Source: Pseudomonas frederiksbergensis
GTDB taxonomy: Bacteria; Pseudomonadota; Gammaproteobacteria; Pseudomonadales; Pseudomonadaceae
DNA length: 36,081 nucleotides
Direction: 5' to 3'
Assembly: GCF_017114915.1 (NCBI RefSeq)
Contig: NZ_JAAUOE010000045.1
Span: 1-36,081, forward strand
Below, one piece after another: positions 7,082-14,581 of the stretch (position 1 is its first letter; each line of letters opens with the position of its first letter). The position numbers and the translations under genes were made by a program. The notes below the pieces were generated by a model. It was given only the letters and a program-made list of their open reading frames with translations. It did no database searches and was not told the origin of the DNA.

Positions 7082-7268
7082 TGTTGCTGCCGTTCTTACC
7101 ACAGAGCTGGCAGCTGTTGCGCCAGGGGTGAACAACGGATTGTTCGCCTCGGCACGGTGCCGGTGTTGGTCTTACGAACCTAGCCGGCGTTTGGGCCTCT
7201 CCAGACCACGCGGCAAATGTATCACCAACTTCTGTCGCGCGGCACTGGCAACTTTTAGGATTAATGCC

Positions 7269-7787
7269 ATGAGCCGTATTGCTCTTAGTTCTTTGGAACG
7301 GGCGCAGCGGGAAATCCTGCCGCTCGATTTAGCGCTGTACCACTCCGCTCGCGATTACCCGGGCGGTGCTGCTGCCATCGCCGCTACCACTGGTCGCAAC
7401 CCGACCACCTTGCAGCACAAACTGTCGCCGACTCACCCGAGCCACTCCATCAACATCCAGGAGTTTGGTGAGATCCTCGAATTGACCAAGGACCGCCGCA
7501 TTCTCGATGCGGTGCATGCGCTGGTCGGCGACACGGTCTGGCAGGAGCTGGCCGACACCTACACCCACGACATGCCCGAGACCCTCACGACGGGTATCGC
7601 CGAATACTTCCGCCAGGTCGCAGATCTGGCCGAGACCTGGGCCAAGAGCATCGGCGACGGTGTGGTGACTGATCAGGAACTGGCGGCGATTCGCCTGCAG
7701 GTGTTCCGGGGCATTCAAGGGCTGCTGGGGTTGTTCAACCGCGCCACCTACGTCAACCAGACGACGCGAGGTGCTGACCGTGGCTGA
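7269..7787 (+). CDS. CII-family phage regulatory protein (Phage_CP76 type)
   Basis: A 172-residue protein. The start is set at ATG 7269, where family similarity begins; the preceding in-frame extension to 6999 runs through the hairpin region. The N-terminal half LALYHSARDYPGGAAAIAATTGRNPTTLQHKL is the DNA-binding part typical of phage CII-like proteins, with a helical C-terminal part (YFRQVADLAETWAKSIGDG). In P2-related and other phages CII promotes repressor transcription at infection. It overlaps the next gene by a few bases. Confidence 0.83.
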   Translation: MSRIALSSLERAQREILPLDLALYHSARDYPGGAAAIAATTGRNPTTLQHKLSPTHPSHSINIQEFGEILELTKDRRILDAVHALVGDTVWQELADTYTHDMPETLTTGIAEYFRQVADLAETWAKSIGDGVVTDQELAAIRLQVFRGIQGLLGLFNRATYVNQTTRGADRG

Positions 7788-7992
7788 CATCGCTGATTTC
7801 GCCAACGATCTGGTGCAGGAACGCATCGATCAGGCCATGGCCGCGCGCAACGCTGCCAAGGCCGAAAGCGCTGCTCATTCTTTGCTGTTCTGCGAAGCCT
7901 GTGACGATCCGATTCCGGAAGCACGGCGTCTGGCGTCACCGGGCTGCTCGCAGTGCATCAGTTGCCAGTCCCTCTCTGAGCGGGGGATTTAG
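7780..7992 (+). CDS. DksA/TraR-type C4 zinc finger protein
   Basis: A 70-residue protein with GTG start at 7780; GAGG lies eight bases upstream, and an alternative GTG at 7771 is less well placed. The sequence begins with an amphipathic helix (IADFANDLVQERIDQAMAAR) and ends with CEACDDPIP...CSQCISC, the C4 zinc site of phage TraR/DksA relatives. Such proteins bind the RNA polymerase secondary channel and alter promoter use without ppGpp. It is coupled to the CII-like gene upstream and ends just before the primase start. Confidence 0.82.
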   Translation: MADIADFANDLVQERIDQAMAARNAAKAESAAHSLLFCEACDDPIPEARRLASPGCSQCISCQSLSERGI

Positions 7993-7993
7993 C

Positions 7994-10213
7994 ATGCTCG
8001 ATGAGGTATTGGGGCAATTCGCCGATTACGGTCTGGAGCCGGCGCAGCCGCTGGTGTTCGGCAAGCTGACCCGCTGCAAGACATCGCAGGACAAGGGCAA
8101 GGAAAAGAACGGCTGGTACGTGGTCCACGAGCAGCGCACGGAGAAGGGCGACACCCTAATCTTCGGCGCTTTCGGTGATTGGCGTTCGGGTGAGACGCAG
8201 AAGATCAAGGTCAAGGCCGGACGCATGTCGCCGGAAGAGCGTGAAGTGATGCGCGCCCGTCAGGAAGAAGCCAAGCGCCGCGCCGCGGAAATCGCGAACA
8301 ACGCTGCGCGGCGGGCCGCGAAGAGGGCGCAGGGTTTGTTCGAGCGCATGCCGACCACCGGACGCAGCGACTACCTGGACCGCAAACAGATCGTCGGCAT
8401 CAAGGTGCGTTACGCGCCGCGCACCGGCGCCGTGCTGGTCCCGATGAACAACGCTCGCGATCAGATCATGGGCCTGCAGGTGATCTTTCCAAACAAGCAG
8501 GAAGACACCGGCCGCGACAAATCCTATTGGCCTTACGGCATGGCGAAGGAGGGCACCTTTCACCTGCTTGGTCCGCACCCGGAACCGGGCGAACCGGTGC
8601 TGGTCTGCGAGGGTTACGCCACCGGCGCCAGCCTGCACATGGCGACGTCGCTTGCCGTGGCCGTGGCCTTCGATGCCGGCAACCTGCTCGCTGTGTGCAA
8701 GGCCATGCGCGAACGCTTTGCCGGCTGCCCGCTGATCATCTGCCGCGATGACGACTGGAAGACCACCAAACCCAACGGCGATGCCTGGAACCCGGGCGAG
8801 GAGAAGGCCAACAACGCTGCCCTGATCGTCGGTGCCCAGGTGGTCGCGCCGATCTTCTCGGTCGAGCGTCACGAGAAGTGGACCGACTTCAACGACCTGC
8901 ACGTCGCCGAAGGTCTCGACGCGGTGCGTCGTCAAGTGCTGGCCGTGGTGCGCCCGCCGGCTGCCGGTGGCTGGAAAGATCAGCTCGCCCGCAGCGAGAG
9001 CGGCGCCCTGATTGCGCACATGCAGAACGTCGAACTGATCCTGGCTCACGATGAACGCTGGGCGGGGGTGATCAGCTACAGCGCCTTCAGTTCGAAGATC
9101 GTCAAGCTGCGTGCGGCGCCCTACGGCGGCGGCACCGGTGAGTGGGCCGACATCGATGACGTGCGGGTGATGAAGTGGCTCGCGCAGCAGTACAACCTGC
9201 GCGTGAAGTCCTCGCATGTGATCGAGGCCGTGAGCGTGGTGGCGCATGACCACGCGTTTCACCCGGTGCGCGAGTACCTGAAAAAACTGGAGTGGGACCG
9301 CGTGCCACGCCTCGAAGCCTGGCTCACCGACGTGATGGGTGTGCCGGCTTGCGACTACACCGCCAAGGTCGGCAAGCGCTGGATGATCTCAGCCGTGGCG
9401 CGGGTGATGAAACCCGGCTGCAAGGCCGACTCGGTGATGATCCTCGAAGGCGCGCAGGGCGCCGGTAAGTCGACCGCGATGAGCGTGCTCGGCGGTGAGT
9501 GGTTCATGGACACGCCGTTTGCCCTCGGCGACAAGGATGGCTTTCAGGCGATTCGTGGCAAGTGGATCGTCGAGCTGGGCGAGCTGGACAGCTTCAACAA
9601 GGCCGAGAGCACCAAGGCCAAGCAATTCTTCTCCGCCTCGACCGACACCTACCGCGAGAGCTACGGCCGCAGAACCATGGACGTGCCACGCCAGTGTGTG
9701 TTCGTCGGTACCACCAACCAGGACGAATACCTCAAGGACGCCACCGGCAACCGCCGCTATTGGCCGGTGGCCTGTACCAAGGTCGACGTGGCGTTGCTGC
9801 GCGAGATCCGTGATCAGCTCTGGGCCGAGGCGGTGTTTTGTTACGAGGCGGGTGACCTCTGGTGGGTAACGCCGGACGAAGCGCCGATGTTCGCCGAAGC
9901 CCAGGACCAGCGTTTTGTCGTGGATGAATGGGAAGGGCCGATCCTGACTTGGCTGGAGGAGTCGCAGATCGGTGAGACCGCCACCGGCAGTGAGGTGATG
10001 AGTCAGGCACTCAAACTCGATCCCGGGCACTGGGGTAAACCCGAGCAGATGCGCGTCGGCGCGATCATGCACCGGCTGGGCTGGCGACGGTTCCGGTTGG
10101 GCGCCTTGAGTAAGAGCGGTCAGCGGCCTTGGGCCTACAAGAAACCGGAGCATTGGGGCAGGGCGCCTGCACTGCAAAGGGACGAGTTCGAGGAGCCGTG
10201 CTTCGATGATTAA
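7994..10213 (+). CDS. Toprim primase / VapE-family helicase fusion, satellite replication protein
   Basis: A 739-residue protein starting at ATG 7994 with GGGGGA upstream. A Toprim domain (about 195-320) shows the catalytic Glu206 in VCEGYATG and Asp252-254 in ICRDDD. The C-terminal half is a VapE (virulence-associated E) superfamily 3-like helicase, with Walker A EGAQGAGKS at 485-493, Walker B WIVELGEL at 524-531 and the sensor stretch VFVGTTNQDEYLKD. Comparable primase-helicase proteins (P4 alpha, PICI Pri-Rep) start replication at a cognate origin. Repeats downstream at 10.6-10.95 kb are origin candidates. Confidence 0.93.
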   Translation: MLDEVLGQFADYGLEPAQPLVFGKLTRCKTSQDKGKEKNGWYVVHEQRTEKGDTLIFGAFGDWRSGETQKIKVKAGRMSPEEREVMRARQEEAKRRAAEIANNAARRAAKRAQGLFERMPTTGRSDYLDRKQIVGIKVRYAPRTGAVLVPMNNARDQIMGLQVIFPNKQEDTGRDKSYWPYGMAKEGTFHLLGPHPEPGEPVLVCEGYATGASLHMATSLAVAVAFDAGNLLAVCKAMRERFAGCPLIICRDDDWKTTKPNGDAWNPGEEKANNAALIVGAQVVAPIFSVERHEKWTDFNDLHVAEGLDAVRRQVLAVVRPPAAGGWKDQLARSESGALIAHMQNVELILAHDERWAGVISYSAFSSKIVKLRAAPYGGGTGEWADIDDVRVMKWLAQQYNLRVKSSHVIEAVSVVAHDHAFHPVREYLKKLEWDRVPRLEAWLTDVMGVPACDYTAKVGKRWMISAVARVMKPGCKADSVMILEGAQGAGKSTAMSVLGGEWFMDTPFALGDKDGFQAIRGKWIVELGELDSFNKAESTKAKQFFSASTDTYRESYGRRTMDVPRQCVFVGTTNQDEYLKDATGNRRYWPVACTKVDVALLREIRDQLWAEAVFCYEAGDLWWVTPDEAPMFAEAQDQRFVVDEWEGPILTWLEESQIGETATGSEVMSQALKLDPGHWGKPEQMRVGAIMHRLGWRRFRLGALSKSGQRPWAYKKPEHWGRAPALQRDEFEEPCFDD

Positions 10214-10565
10214 GGCGATCGATATGGCCCTCAAACAATGGGCGCAGGAGCTGCACAGCGACGAGGTAGCCGCCGGTTACTCGGGCGGCAACATGGTTGC
10301 GATGATGATGGAAAGCGGTGGTCAGCTGGTGCGCGGCAGGCGCGGGAGCAGGGTGCCGCTGGAAGCCTCGCTGGACATCGAGCGCATCGTCAAGAAACGC
10401 CTCGATCCTGAACTGATGGCGGTGGTGCAGGTGCATTACTTCCAGCCCGATGCGCCTTTAGCTGCGCGTCTGGCGCGAAGTGGCTGCACCCGCAACATCT
10501 ACTATCAGCTCCTGCATGACGCCCACATCGTGGTCGAGCACTTCCTCTTGGGGGAAGCGGCTTGA
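10206..10565 (+). CDS. Small helical phage protein, possibly Q-like/sigma region 4-like regulator
   Basis: A 119-residue protein overlapping the primase stop by 8 bases. Its C-terminal part (LDIERIVKKRLDPELMAVVQVHYF...LARSGCTRNIYYQLLHDAHIVVEHFL) has the layout of a sigma region 4-like helix-turn-helix as found in phage antiterminators and late activators at this genomic position. A role in late-gene control of holin and terminase is plausible but inferred. It is followed by a long non-coding region with terminators. Confidence 0.55.
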   Translation: MIKAIDMALKQWAQELHSDEVAAGYSGGNMVAMMMESGGQLVRGRRGSRVPLEASLDIERIVKKRLDPELMAVVQVHYFQPDAPLAARLARSGCTRNIYYQLLHDAHIVVEHFLLGEAA

Positions 10566-10591
10566 TCGTGGGCATTACTCTGGCTCACGCC

Positions 10592-10860
10592 GTCCCACCG
10601 GCCTGCCTCCGTCCCACCGCTTTTTGCAGTGGTGGGACGGGCGCAGGCCGCGTCCTTGTTGGGCTGTCCCACCGTCCCACCTTTTTCATGTCTCCCGCCC
10701 GTGTGTGCGTAGCGGGTACAGGTACGCGCGTTTACGCGCACGCGTGCTTTTTAAATTTCTCTCTTTACACGAGAAAAGAGAGATAAAAGTAGGACGGTGG
10801 GGCAAAGCCCCAATCTGCGGGGCTTTCAGACGTCCCACCTTGTTTTGAGAAGGTGGGACG
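10592..10860. repeat. Seven-copy GTCCCACC repeat cluster with hairpins
   Basis: GTCCCACC or its complement occurs exactly at 10592, 10611, 10631 (inverted), 10666, 10674, 10832 and 10852 (inverted). The pairs 10609-10618/10631-10640 and 10831-10841/10850-10860 form perfect 10- and 11-base stems, and 10666-10681 is a tandem pair. The cluster lies in the 529-base gene-free gap (10566-11094) directly after the primase operon. Candidate roles are replication origin, packaging signal or terminators. Confidence 0.6.
10804..10829 (+). terminator. Candidate rho-independent terminator after the replication operon
   Basis: AAAGCCCC and GGGGCTTT form a perfect 8-base stem with a 7-base loop (AATCTGC), followed by a short T/C stretch. 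The symmetric A and T arms would allow it to work on both strands. Confidence 0.55.
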
Positions 10861-10900
10861 CATGGGACGCCACTAAAGCAAAAGCTAGCCGGGATAGATA

Positions 10901-10951
10901 TTCACCGCCATTCGCCAGCCGTTCACCGGGCGTAACCCACACATTCACCGG
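10901..10951 (+). repeat. Three TTCACCG iterons at 21-22 base spacing, candidate origin
   Basis: TTCACCG occurs at 10901, 10922 and 10944, two helical turns apart, with a variant TTCGCC at 10911. The last two copies are TTCACCGG. Phage P4 alpha protein binds GGTGAA-type iterons at its origin, and these copies contain the complement (TTCACC). The position after the primase-helicase gene fits an origin; binding is inferred. Confidence 0.45.
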
Positions 10952-11050
10952 ATGGCATTAAAACGGTCTTGCTGCCACCAGAATCGACCTGTAAAAAGGG
11001 GCCATCTTCGATGGGTGCGACCGCAAAGCGCGGCAGGCAACCCACCACCT

Positions 11051-11080
11051 GACCCGGCCAATGCGCCGGGTCTTTTTGTT
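11051..11080 (+). terminator. Rho-independent terminator before the holin gene
   Basis: GACCCGGC and GCCGGGTC make an 8-base stem with a short loop, followed by TTTTTGTTT. It lies 15 bases before the holin start, so holin transcription would require read-through (antitermination) or a new promoter. Confidence 0.72.
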
Positions 11081-11094
11081 TAAGGGGCAGGGCC

Positions 11095-11427
11095 ATGACG
11101 AACGAGCAACAGGCACTGGCAGAGATGCCGATCTGGTTGGTGATTGCCCTGTCCCTGGTCGGCGGCGTGTCCGGCGAGATGTGGCGCGCTGACAAGGACG
11201 GGGCACGAGGCTGGGCACTACTGCGCCGCCTCGCACTTCGGTCCGGTGCCTGCATCGTCTGCGGCGTGTCAGCGATGATGTTGCTGTTCGGCGCGGGCCT
11301 GTCGATCTGGACAGCGGGCGCGCTGGGTTGCCTGACGGCAATGGCCGGCGCGGATGTCGCCATTGGCTTGTACGAACGCTGGATGGCCAAGCGCCTGGAC
11401 CTGAGCGAGGCCGAGCCGAAGGCATGA
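11095..11427 (+). CDS. Phage holin-like membrane protein
   Basis: A 110-residue protein with three hydrophobic segments (about 12-27, 50-69 and 72-93) and a charged C-terminus (RWMAKRLDLSEAEPKA), the class I holin layout of Pseudomonas prophages. The start ATG 11095 has AGGGGCAGG upstream. A holin would permeabilise the inner membrane during lysis. No endolysin gene accompanies it, so it may help or interfere with the helper phage's own lysis timing. The 133 bases that follow (11428-11560) hold no gene I can support. Confidence 0.72.
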   Translation: MTNEQQALAEMPIWLVIALSLVGGVSGEMWRADKDGARGWALLRRLALRSGACIVCGVSAMMLLFGAGLSIWTAGALGCLTAMAGADVAIGLYERWMAKRLDLSEAEPKA

Positions 11428-11560
11428 GCAAGGCGGGCCGGGCGGGGCGCCGATTTTTACGGGTCCTCCCCGAGGGCCGCCCCCTACACGGGTTATCGAA
11501 CTCGCGGATTCTCTCTAGCTGAAGCCTTTGCAGGGATGTCCGTCTTTCCTAAGAGATTGG

Positions 11561-12403
11561 CTAAAGGGAAATCATATCTGCGATCTGGTAACCAAGATTT
11601 GTGACCTGATAGATCTCGCCTTTGTAGCCCTGACCGATGATAAGCCCTTCGTTCGTGAGCTCGAGAATCGCTTGTTCCCATTTTGCTACTTCTCGACGGT
11701 CTCTCTTTTCGGCGACGAGATTCTTACCGTTTGTTTGTACGTCTGTGCCTTCCATGTATTCGACATGAATGATCGTCCCATGAGCATCCAGGCTGGCTTC
11801 CTTCAGCAAAATTTGAGCTTCACCAGACAGCTTCGGGATCTGCGTTTGAGATTCAGAAATTTCACTTGAGCTATGGCTTTCCAGTTTGTTGAAGATTGGA
11901 TGCTCGTTGACCTTAAGCTGTAGGTGCCGATAAAGCTTTGTTCGAAAATCCGCGAGACTGTCGTAGCTCTGATAGAGCCCTCGACTTTGGCAATCGGTTC
12001 TGAATTTCTTAACTGCTGCGGCTTGGTCGAGCTCTACGGAGTCGAACACTACTGGCTGAGATGAGAAATACAGCATTGCTGGCTTGCCTGATTGGATGTG
12101 TTTTTCGAGCTCTTCGACGGTGCCACTCGCATAGTCTTCGGTTGGCGTACCAATCCTCGTCCAAAACACGCCTATCAGCAGGTCGCATTTCTCTAGGATT
12201 TGCTCATTGATGATGGCTTGAGGGGAGTTCCCCATTTCGGGAGAGGAGTGAGACTCCCAGCCAATGGGAAGCAAAACGATCTTTCGTGTATTGGAATGAA
12301 CTGCGTTCCACTCATAAATGACGTCTCGCACAATCGCGCGCTCGGAGGCTACATCGCCTGGTGAGGCAATCATCACGTTGAAAGCTTCTGCGGTGTAGCT
12401 CAT
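11561..12403 (-). CDS. DUF4062/TIR-like domain protein, putative defence or cargo gene
   Basis: A 280-residue protein with GAGG nine bases before ATG 12403. The N-terminal domain (about 7-165) has the DUF4062-type pattern: NVMIASPGDVASER at 9-22, CDLLIGVFWTRIGTPT at 73-88 and SGTVEELE at 93-100, followed by KPAMLYFS. This fold is related to TIR/STIR domains and occurs in predicted signalling and defence proteins. The C-terminal part (about 215-280) looks like a winged helix (REVAKWEQAILELTNEGLI). It is transcribed against its neighbours and is AT-richer, typical of a cargo gene. Activity is not shown. Confidence 0.68.
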   Translation of the reverse strand: MSYTAEAFNVMIASPGDVASERAIVRDVIYEWNAVHSNTRKIVLLPIGWESHSSPEMGNSPQAIINEQILEKCDLLIGVFWTRIGTPTEDYASGTVEELEKHIQSGKPAMLYFSSQPVVFDSVELDQAAAVKKFRTDCQSRGLYQSYDSLADFRTKLYRHLQLKVNEHPIFNKLESHSSSEISESQTQIPKLSGEAQILLKEASLDAHGTIIHVEYMEGTDVQTNGKNLVAEKRDRREVAKWEQAILELTNEGLIIGQGYKGEIYQVTNLGYQIADMISL

Positions 12404-12486
12404 TGCACATCCTCTGTGTAGGAAGGGTGGCTCGGGGTGTTAAAGCTGAAGGTGATCGCACCAAGGCATGTCCATTAAGACGCGTC

Positions 12487-12687
12487 TCAGCACTGAAAAC
12501 GATCGCGTATGTGCCGGTTGTAGTAAGAGCCCTTGGATGTCGCCATCATCAAGCCCTGGTGCACAGCTGAAGGAACACCGCAGAAGTCGTAGGAGTGGCC
12601 TTGTTCAAAGCGGATCCTCATTCGTCTCGTTGCAGGATCGTAGCCAACGGCGGTCATCGCACTGGAACGCACGGCAATCATTTCCAT
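12487..12687 (-). CDS. KTSC-domain protein
   Basis: A 66-residue protein matching the KTSC domain: AVRSSAMTAVGYDPATRRMRI, YDFCGVP, and the hallmark end segment SKGSYYNRHIRDRF. The domain is widespread in phages and bacteria near DNA-metabolism genes, and its biochemical role is not firmly known. It lies between the DUF4062 gene and the candidate packaging region and is transcribed leftward like the DUF4062 gene. Confidence 0.8.
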   Translation of the reverse strand: MEMIAVRSSAMTAVGYDPATRRMRIRFEQGHSYDFCGVPSAVHQGLMMATSKGSYYNRHIRDRFQC

Positions 12688-12699
12688 GACTTCTCACCC

Positions 12700-12908
12700 T
12701 CTGACGGATCGTCCACAGTTACTAGTCGAACGAGGCGGATCTGCAGCCCAGGCCACCGAAAAGGCGCCGGGGACCCTGAGGACTTCCAAAGGACACGGGG
12801 TCGGAAACCCGCGGGATCGTGTTAGTGGGAGGCCCGCCGGGTTACTGAAATTTCAATCCACTGAAATCTTGAAAGGATTCATCGAAAAGCCGCTGAAAAG
12901 GAGGGCTT
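12700..12908 (+). other. Candidate cos/packaging region upstream of the terminase small subunit
   Basis: This gene-free stretch immediately before the small terminase gene is GC-rich in its middle and contains several inverted motifs, including GGGGACCC (12768) and GGTCGGAAACCCGCGGGATC (12799-12818). In lambda-like phages cos and the TerS-binding sites lie just upstream of the small terminase gene. The assignment rests on position and the dyads only. Confidence 0.35.
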
Positions 12909-13511
12909 ATGAGCACAACCACGTACCTGTCCAAAAGCGCCTTCGCCGCGCACATTGGACGGTCACCGAGCTACATCACCTGGCTTAAGGAAAACGGCCG
13001 ACTCGTCCTGTCTCCTAATGGCAAGCAAGTCGACGTGCTGGCCACCGAAGCGTTAATCCGCGACACCGCCGACCCGAGCAAAGCTGCTGTTGCTGCTCGT
13101 CACCAACAGGAGCGGCTTCAGCGTGATGTGTACAGCCACGTCTCAGCCCAATCCGAGCCGACTAACATGGCTGCGCCGCCGCCCGCTGATCCTGCTCATG
13201 GGCAGACTCCAGACTTTCAGAAAGCACGAGCGCATCGCGAGCATTACCTGGCGCGGATGGCCGAGATGGAGTTTCGCAAGGCGCAGGGAGAACTGGTGGA
13301 AATCAGCTTCGTGCAAAAGGCTGCCTATGAAACGGCTCGTGCGCTCAATCAATCGCTGATGAGCTTATCGCCGCAGTTAGCACCGCAGCTCGCTGCCTTG
13401 TCGGATCCGTGGGAGGTGGAGCGGCAGCTAACCGCTGCGCTACGCCAGCGACTCAACGAAGCGGCTCAAGTCTCCAGTGACGACTATGGGTTTGCGCTGC
13501 AGGAGTGCTGA
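12909..13511 (+). CDS. terS: Phage terminase small subunit (Nu1-like)
   Basis: A 200-residue protein starting at ATG 12909 after AAAAGGAGGG. The N-terminus (YLSKSAFAAHIGRSPSYITWLKENGR...DVLATEALIRDTADPSK) is the winged helix that recognises packaging sites in Nu1-type small terminases. The central part (HREHYLARMAEMEFRKAQGELVEI) is the usual oligomerisation helix pair. No large terminase follows; the next gene is chromosomal in type and convergent. Satellites encode their own TerS to redirect the helper's packaging motor to satellite DNA, and the lone gene here fits that. Confidence 0.82.
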   Translation: MSTTTYLSKSAFAAHIGRSPSYITWLKENGRLVLSPNGKQVDVLATEALIRDTADPSKAAVAARHQQERLQRDVYSHVSAQSEPTNMAAPPPADPAHGQTPDFQKARAHREHYLARMAEMEFRKAQGELVEISFVQKAAYETARALNQSLMSLSPQLAPQLAALSDPWEVERQLTAALRQRLNEAAQVSSDDYGFALQEC

Positions 13512-13547
13512 GAAATATGCACTGGGCATCGGTAACCAAGCATCCCT

Positions 13548-14570
13548 CTACGATGAGGAGGCCACAGACTCAATGGAATGTTTTGCTTCGGCGACGCTGA
13601 GCCCACTCGGCAAGCTTGCACCATTCTTGGCCGCAAGAATCTCGGCCATCACGCTAACGGCGATTTCTGCAGGCGTCTTGCTGCCAATGTAGAGGCCGAT
13701 CGGCCCGTGCAGGCGCTCAAGCGACGCCTCGGTCTCACCAAAATGCTCGATCAGGCGTTCGCGGCGCAGCTGGCTGTTGCGCCGCGAGCCGATGGCGCCG
13801 ATGTAAAACGCCGGGCCGTGGAGCGCTTCGAGCAGGGCTAGATCGTCGAGTTTGGGGTCATGGCTCAAGGCGACGATGCAGGTGCGCAGATCGACCCCGA
13901 AGTCGCGGACCACGTCGTCCGGCATGCCGACGATGCGCTCCACACCATCTATCGCCCAGGTCTCGATGTACTCGGGACGCGGATCGCACACCGCCACCTT
14001 GAAACCGTTGAACAACGCCATGGTGGCCAAATACTCGGCCAGCGCGCCGGCACCGATCATCAGCATCCGATAGCCAGGCCCCAAGGTATTGAGCATCTGC
14101 GCGCCATCGAAGCTGAATTGTTCCGGAGTCGCGGTCGGTTCGAGCATGATCTCACCGGACTCCAACGCCAGGCGACGCCGAACCAGTTGCCCGGCGTCCA
14201 GTTGCACCAGCAACGAGTCGAGTGACTGCCACGCCAGGTTGAACTCAAGGATCAGTTCAAGCGTGCCACCGCAGGGCAAGCCGAAGCGATGCGCCTCATC
14301 GGCGCTGACGCCATAGCGCACCACCGCCGGTGCGCTGTCGCTAAAAGCGCTACCGCCATGGGCCGTGGTATAGCGATGGATCAGATCATCCTCAATGCAG
14401 CCGCCGGACACGCTGCCCACCACGCGACCATCGTCACGCAAGGCCATCATCGACCCCGTCGGACGCGGTGACGAACCCCAGGTGCGCGCCACCGTGGCGA
14501 GCAACACACGTTCGCCAGCGGCGAGCCAGTCCCGCGCCGTGCGCAAGACCAGCACGTCGATGCTTTCCAT
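13548..14570 (-). CDS. XdhC/CoxI-family molybdoenzyme maturation protein
   Basis: A 340-residue protein. The N-terminal XdhC/CoxI domain has VLLATVARTWGSSPRPTGSMM and SVSGGCIEDDL, and the C-terminal Rossmann domain (about 170-310) has MLMIGAGALAEYLA and IGAIGSRRNS. XdhC-type proteins bind the molybdenum cofactor, help its sulfuration and insert it into xanthine dehydrogenase-family enzymes. It is the last gene of the molybdenum hydroxylase operon, starting 11 bases after the cytochrome gene, and should serve the enzyme encoded upstream. Its 3' end directly abuts the satellite edge. Confidence 0.9.
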   Translation of the reverse strand: MESIDVLVLRTARDWLAAGERVLLATVARTWGSSPRPTGSMMALRDDGRVVGSVSGGCIEDDLIHRYTTAHGGSAFSDSAPAVVRYGVSADEAHRFGLPCGGTLELILEFNLAWQSLDSLLVQLDAGQLVRRRLALESGEIMLEPTATPEQFSFDGAQMLNTLGPGYRMLMIGAGALAEYLATMALFNGFKVAVCDPRPEYIETWAIDGVERIVGMPDDVVRDFGVDLRTCIVALSHDPKLDDLALLEALHGPAFYIGAIGSRRNSQLRRERLIEHFGETEASLERLHGPIGLYIGSKTPAEIAVSVMAEILAAKNGASLPSGLSVAEAKHSIESVASSS

Positions 14571-14581
14571 CAGACTCTCCT

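Larger units (their letters stand above)
2830..13547. mobile_element. PICI-like phage satellite (about 10.7 kb)
   Basis: Gene content in order: integrase, DUF4224 protein, PrtN-like activator, small phage genes, S24 repressor, Cro-like, CII-like, zinc finger, Toprim/VapE primase-helicase, Q-like protein, holin, cargo, terminase small subunit. There is no large terminase, portal, capsid or tail gene. That is the known plan of Gram-negative phage-inducible chromosomal islands, and size fits too. Boundaries are set by the last flanking genes (2750 and 13548). I looked for a direct repeat between the two edges and found none, so exact att sites are undefined. A truncated prophage is the alternative. 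Confidence 0.68.

Noticed and set aside
8156..9262. Long minus-strand frame (368 codons) opposite the primase gene
   Set aside because: It is a mirror of a GC-rich coding frame; the protein is His-rich and unlike any family, and the plus strand has clear Toprim and VapE motifs.
9389..10234. Minus-strand frame of 281 codons opposite the helicase domain
   Set aside because: Antisense shadow of the same gene, with no ribosome binding site or family pattern.
10592..10860. CRISPR array
   Set aside because: Copies are only 8 bases, occur in both orientations and have irregular spacing, and no cas gene is present.
2855..13540. TTACCGAT near 2859 and ATCGGTAA near 13528 as satellite att sites
   Set aside because: They are inverted relative to each other, whereas att sites must be direct repeats; an 8-base match is expected by chance.
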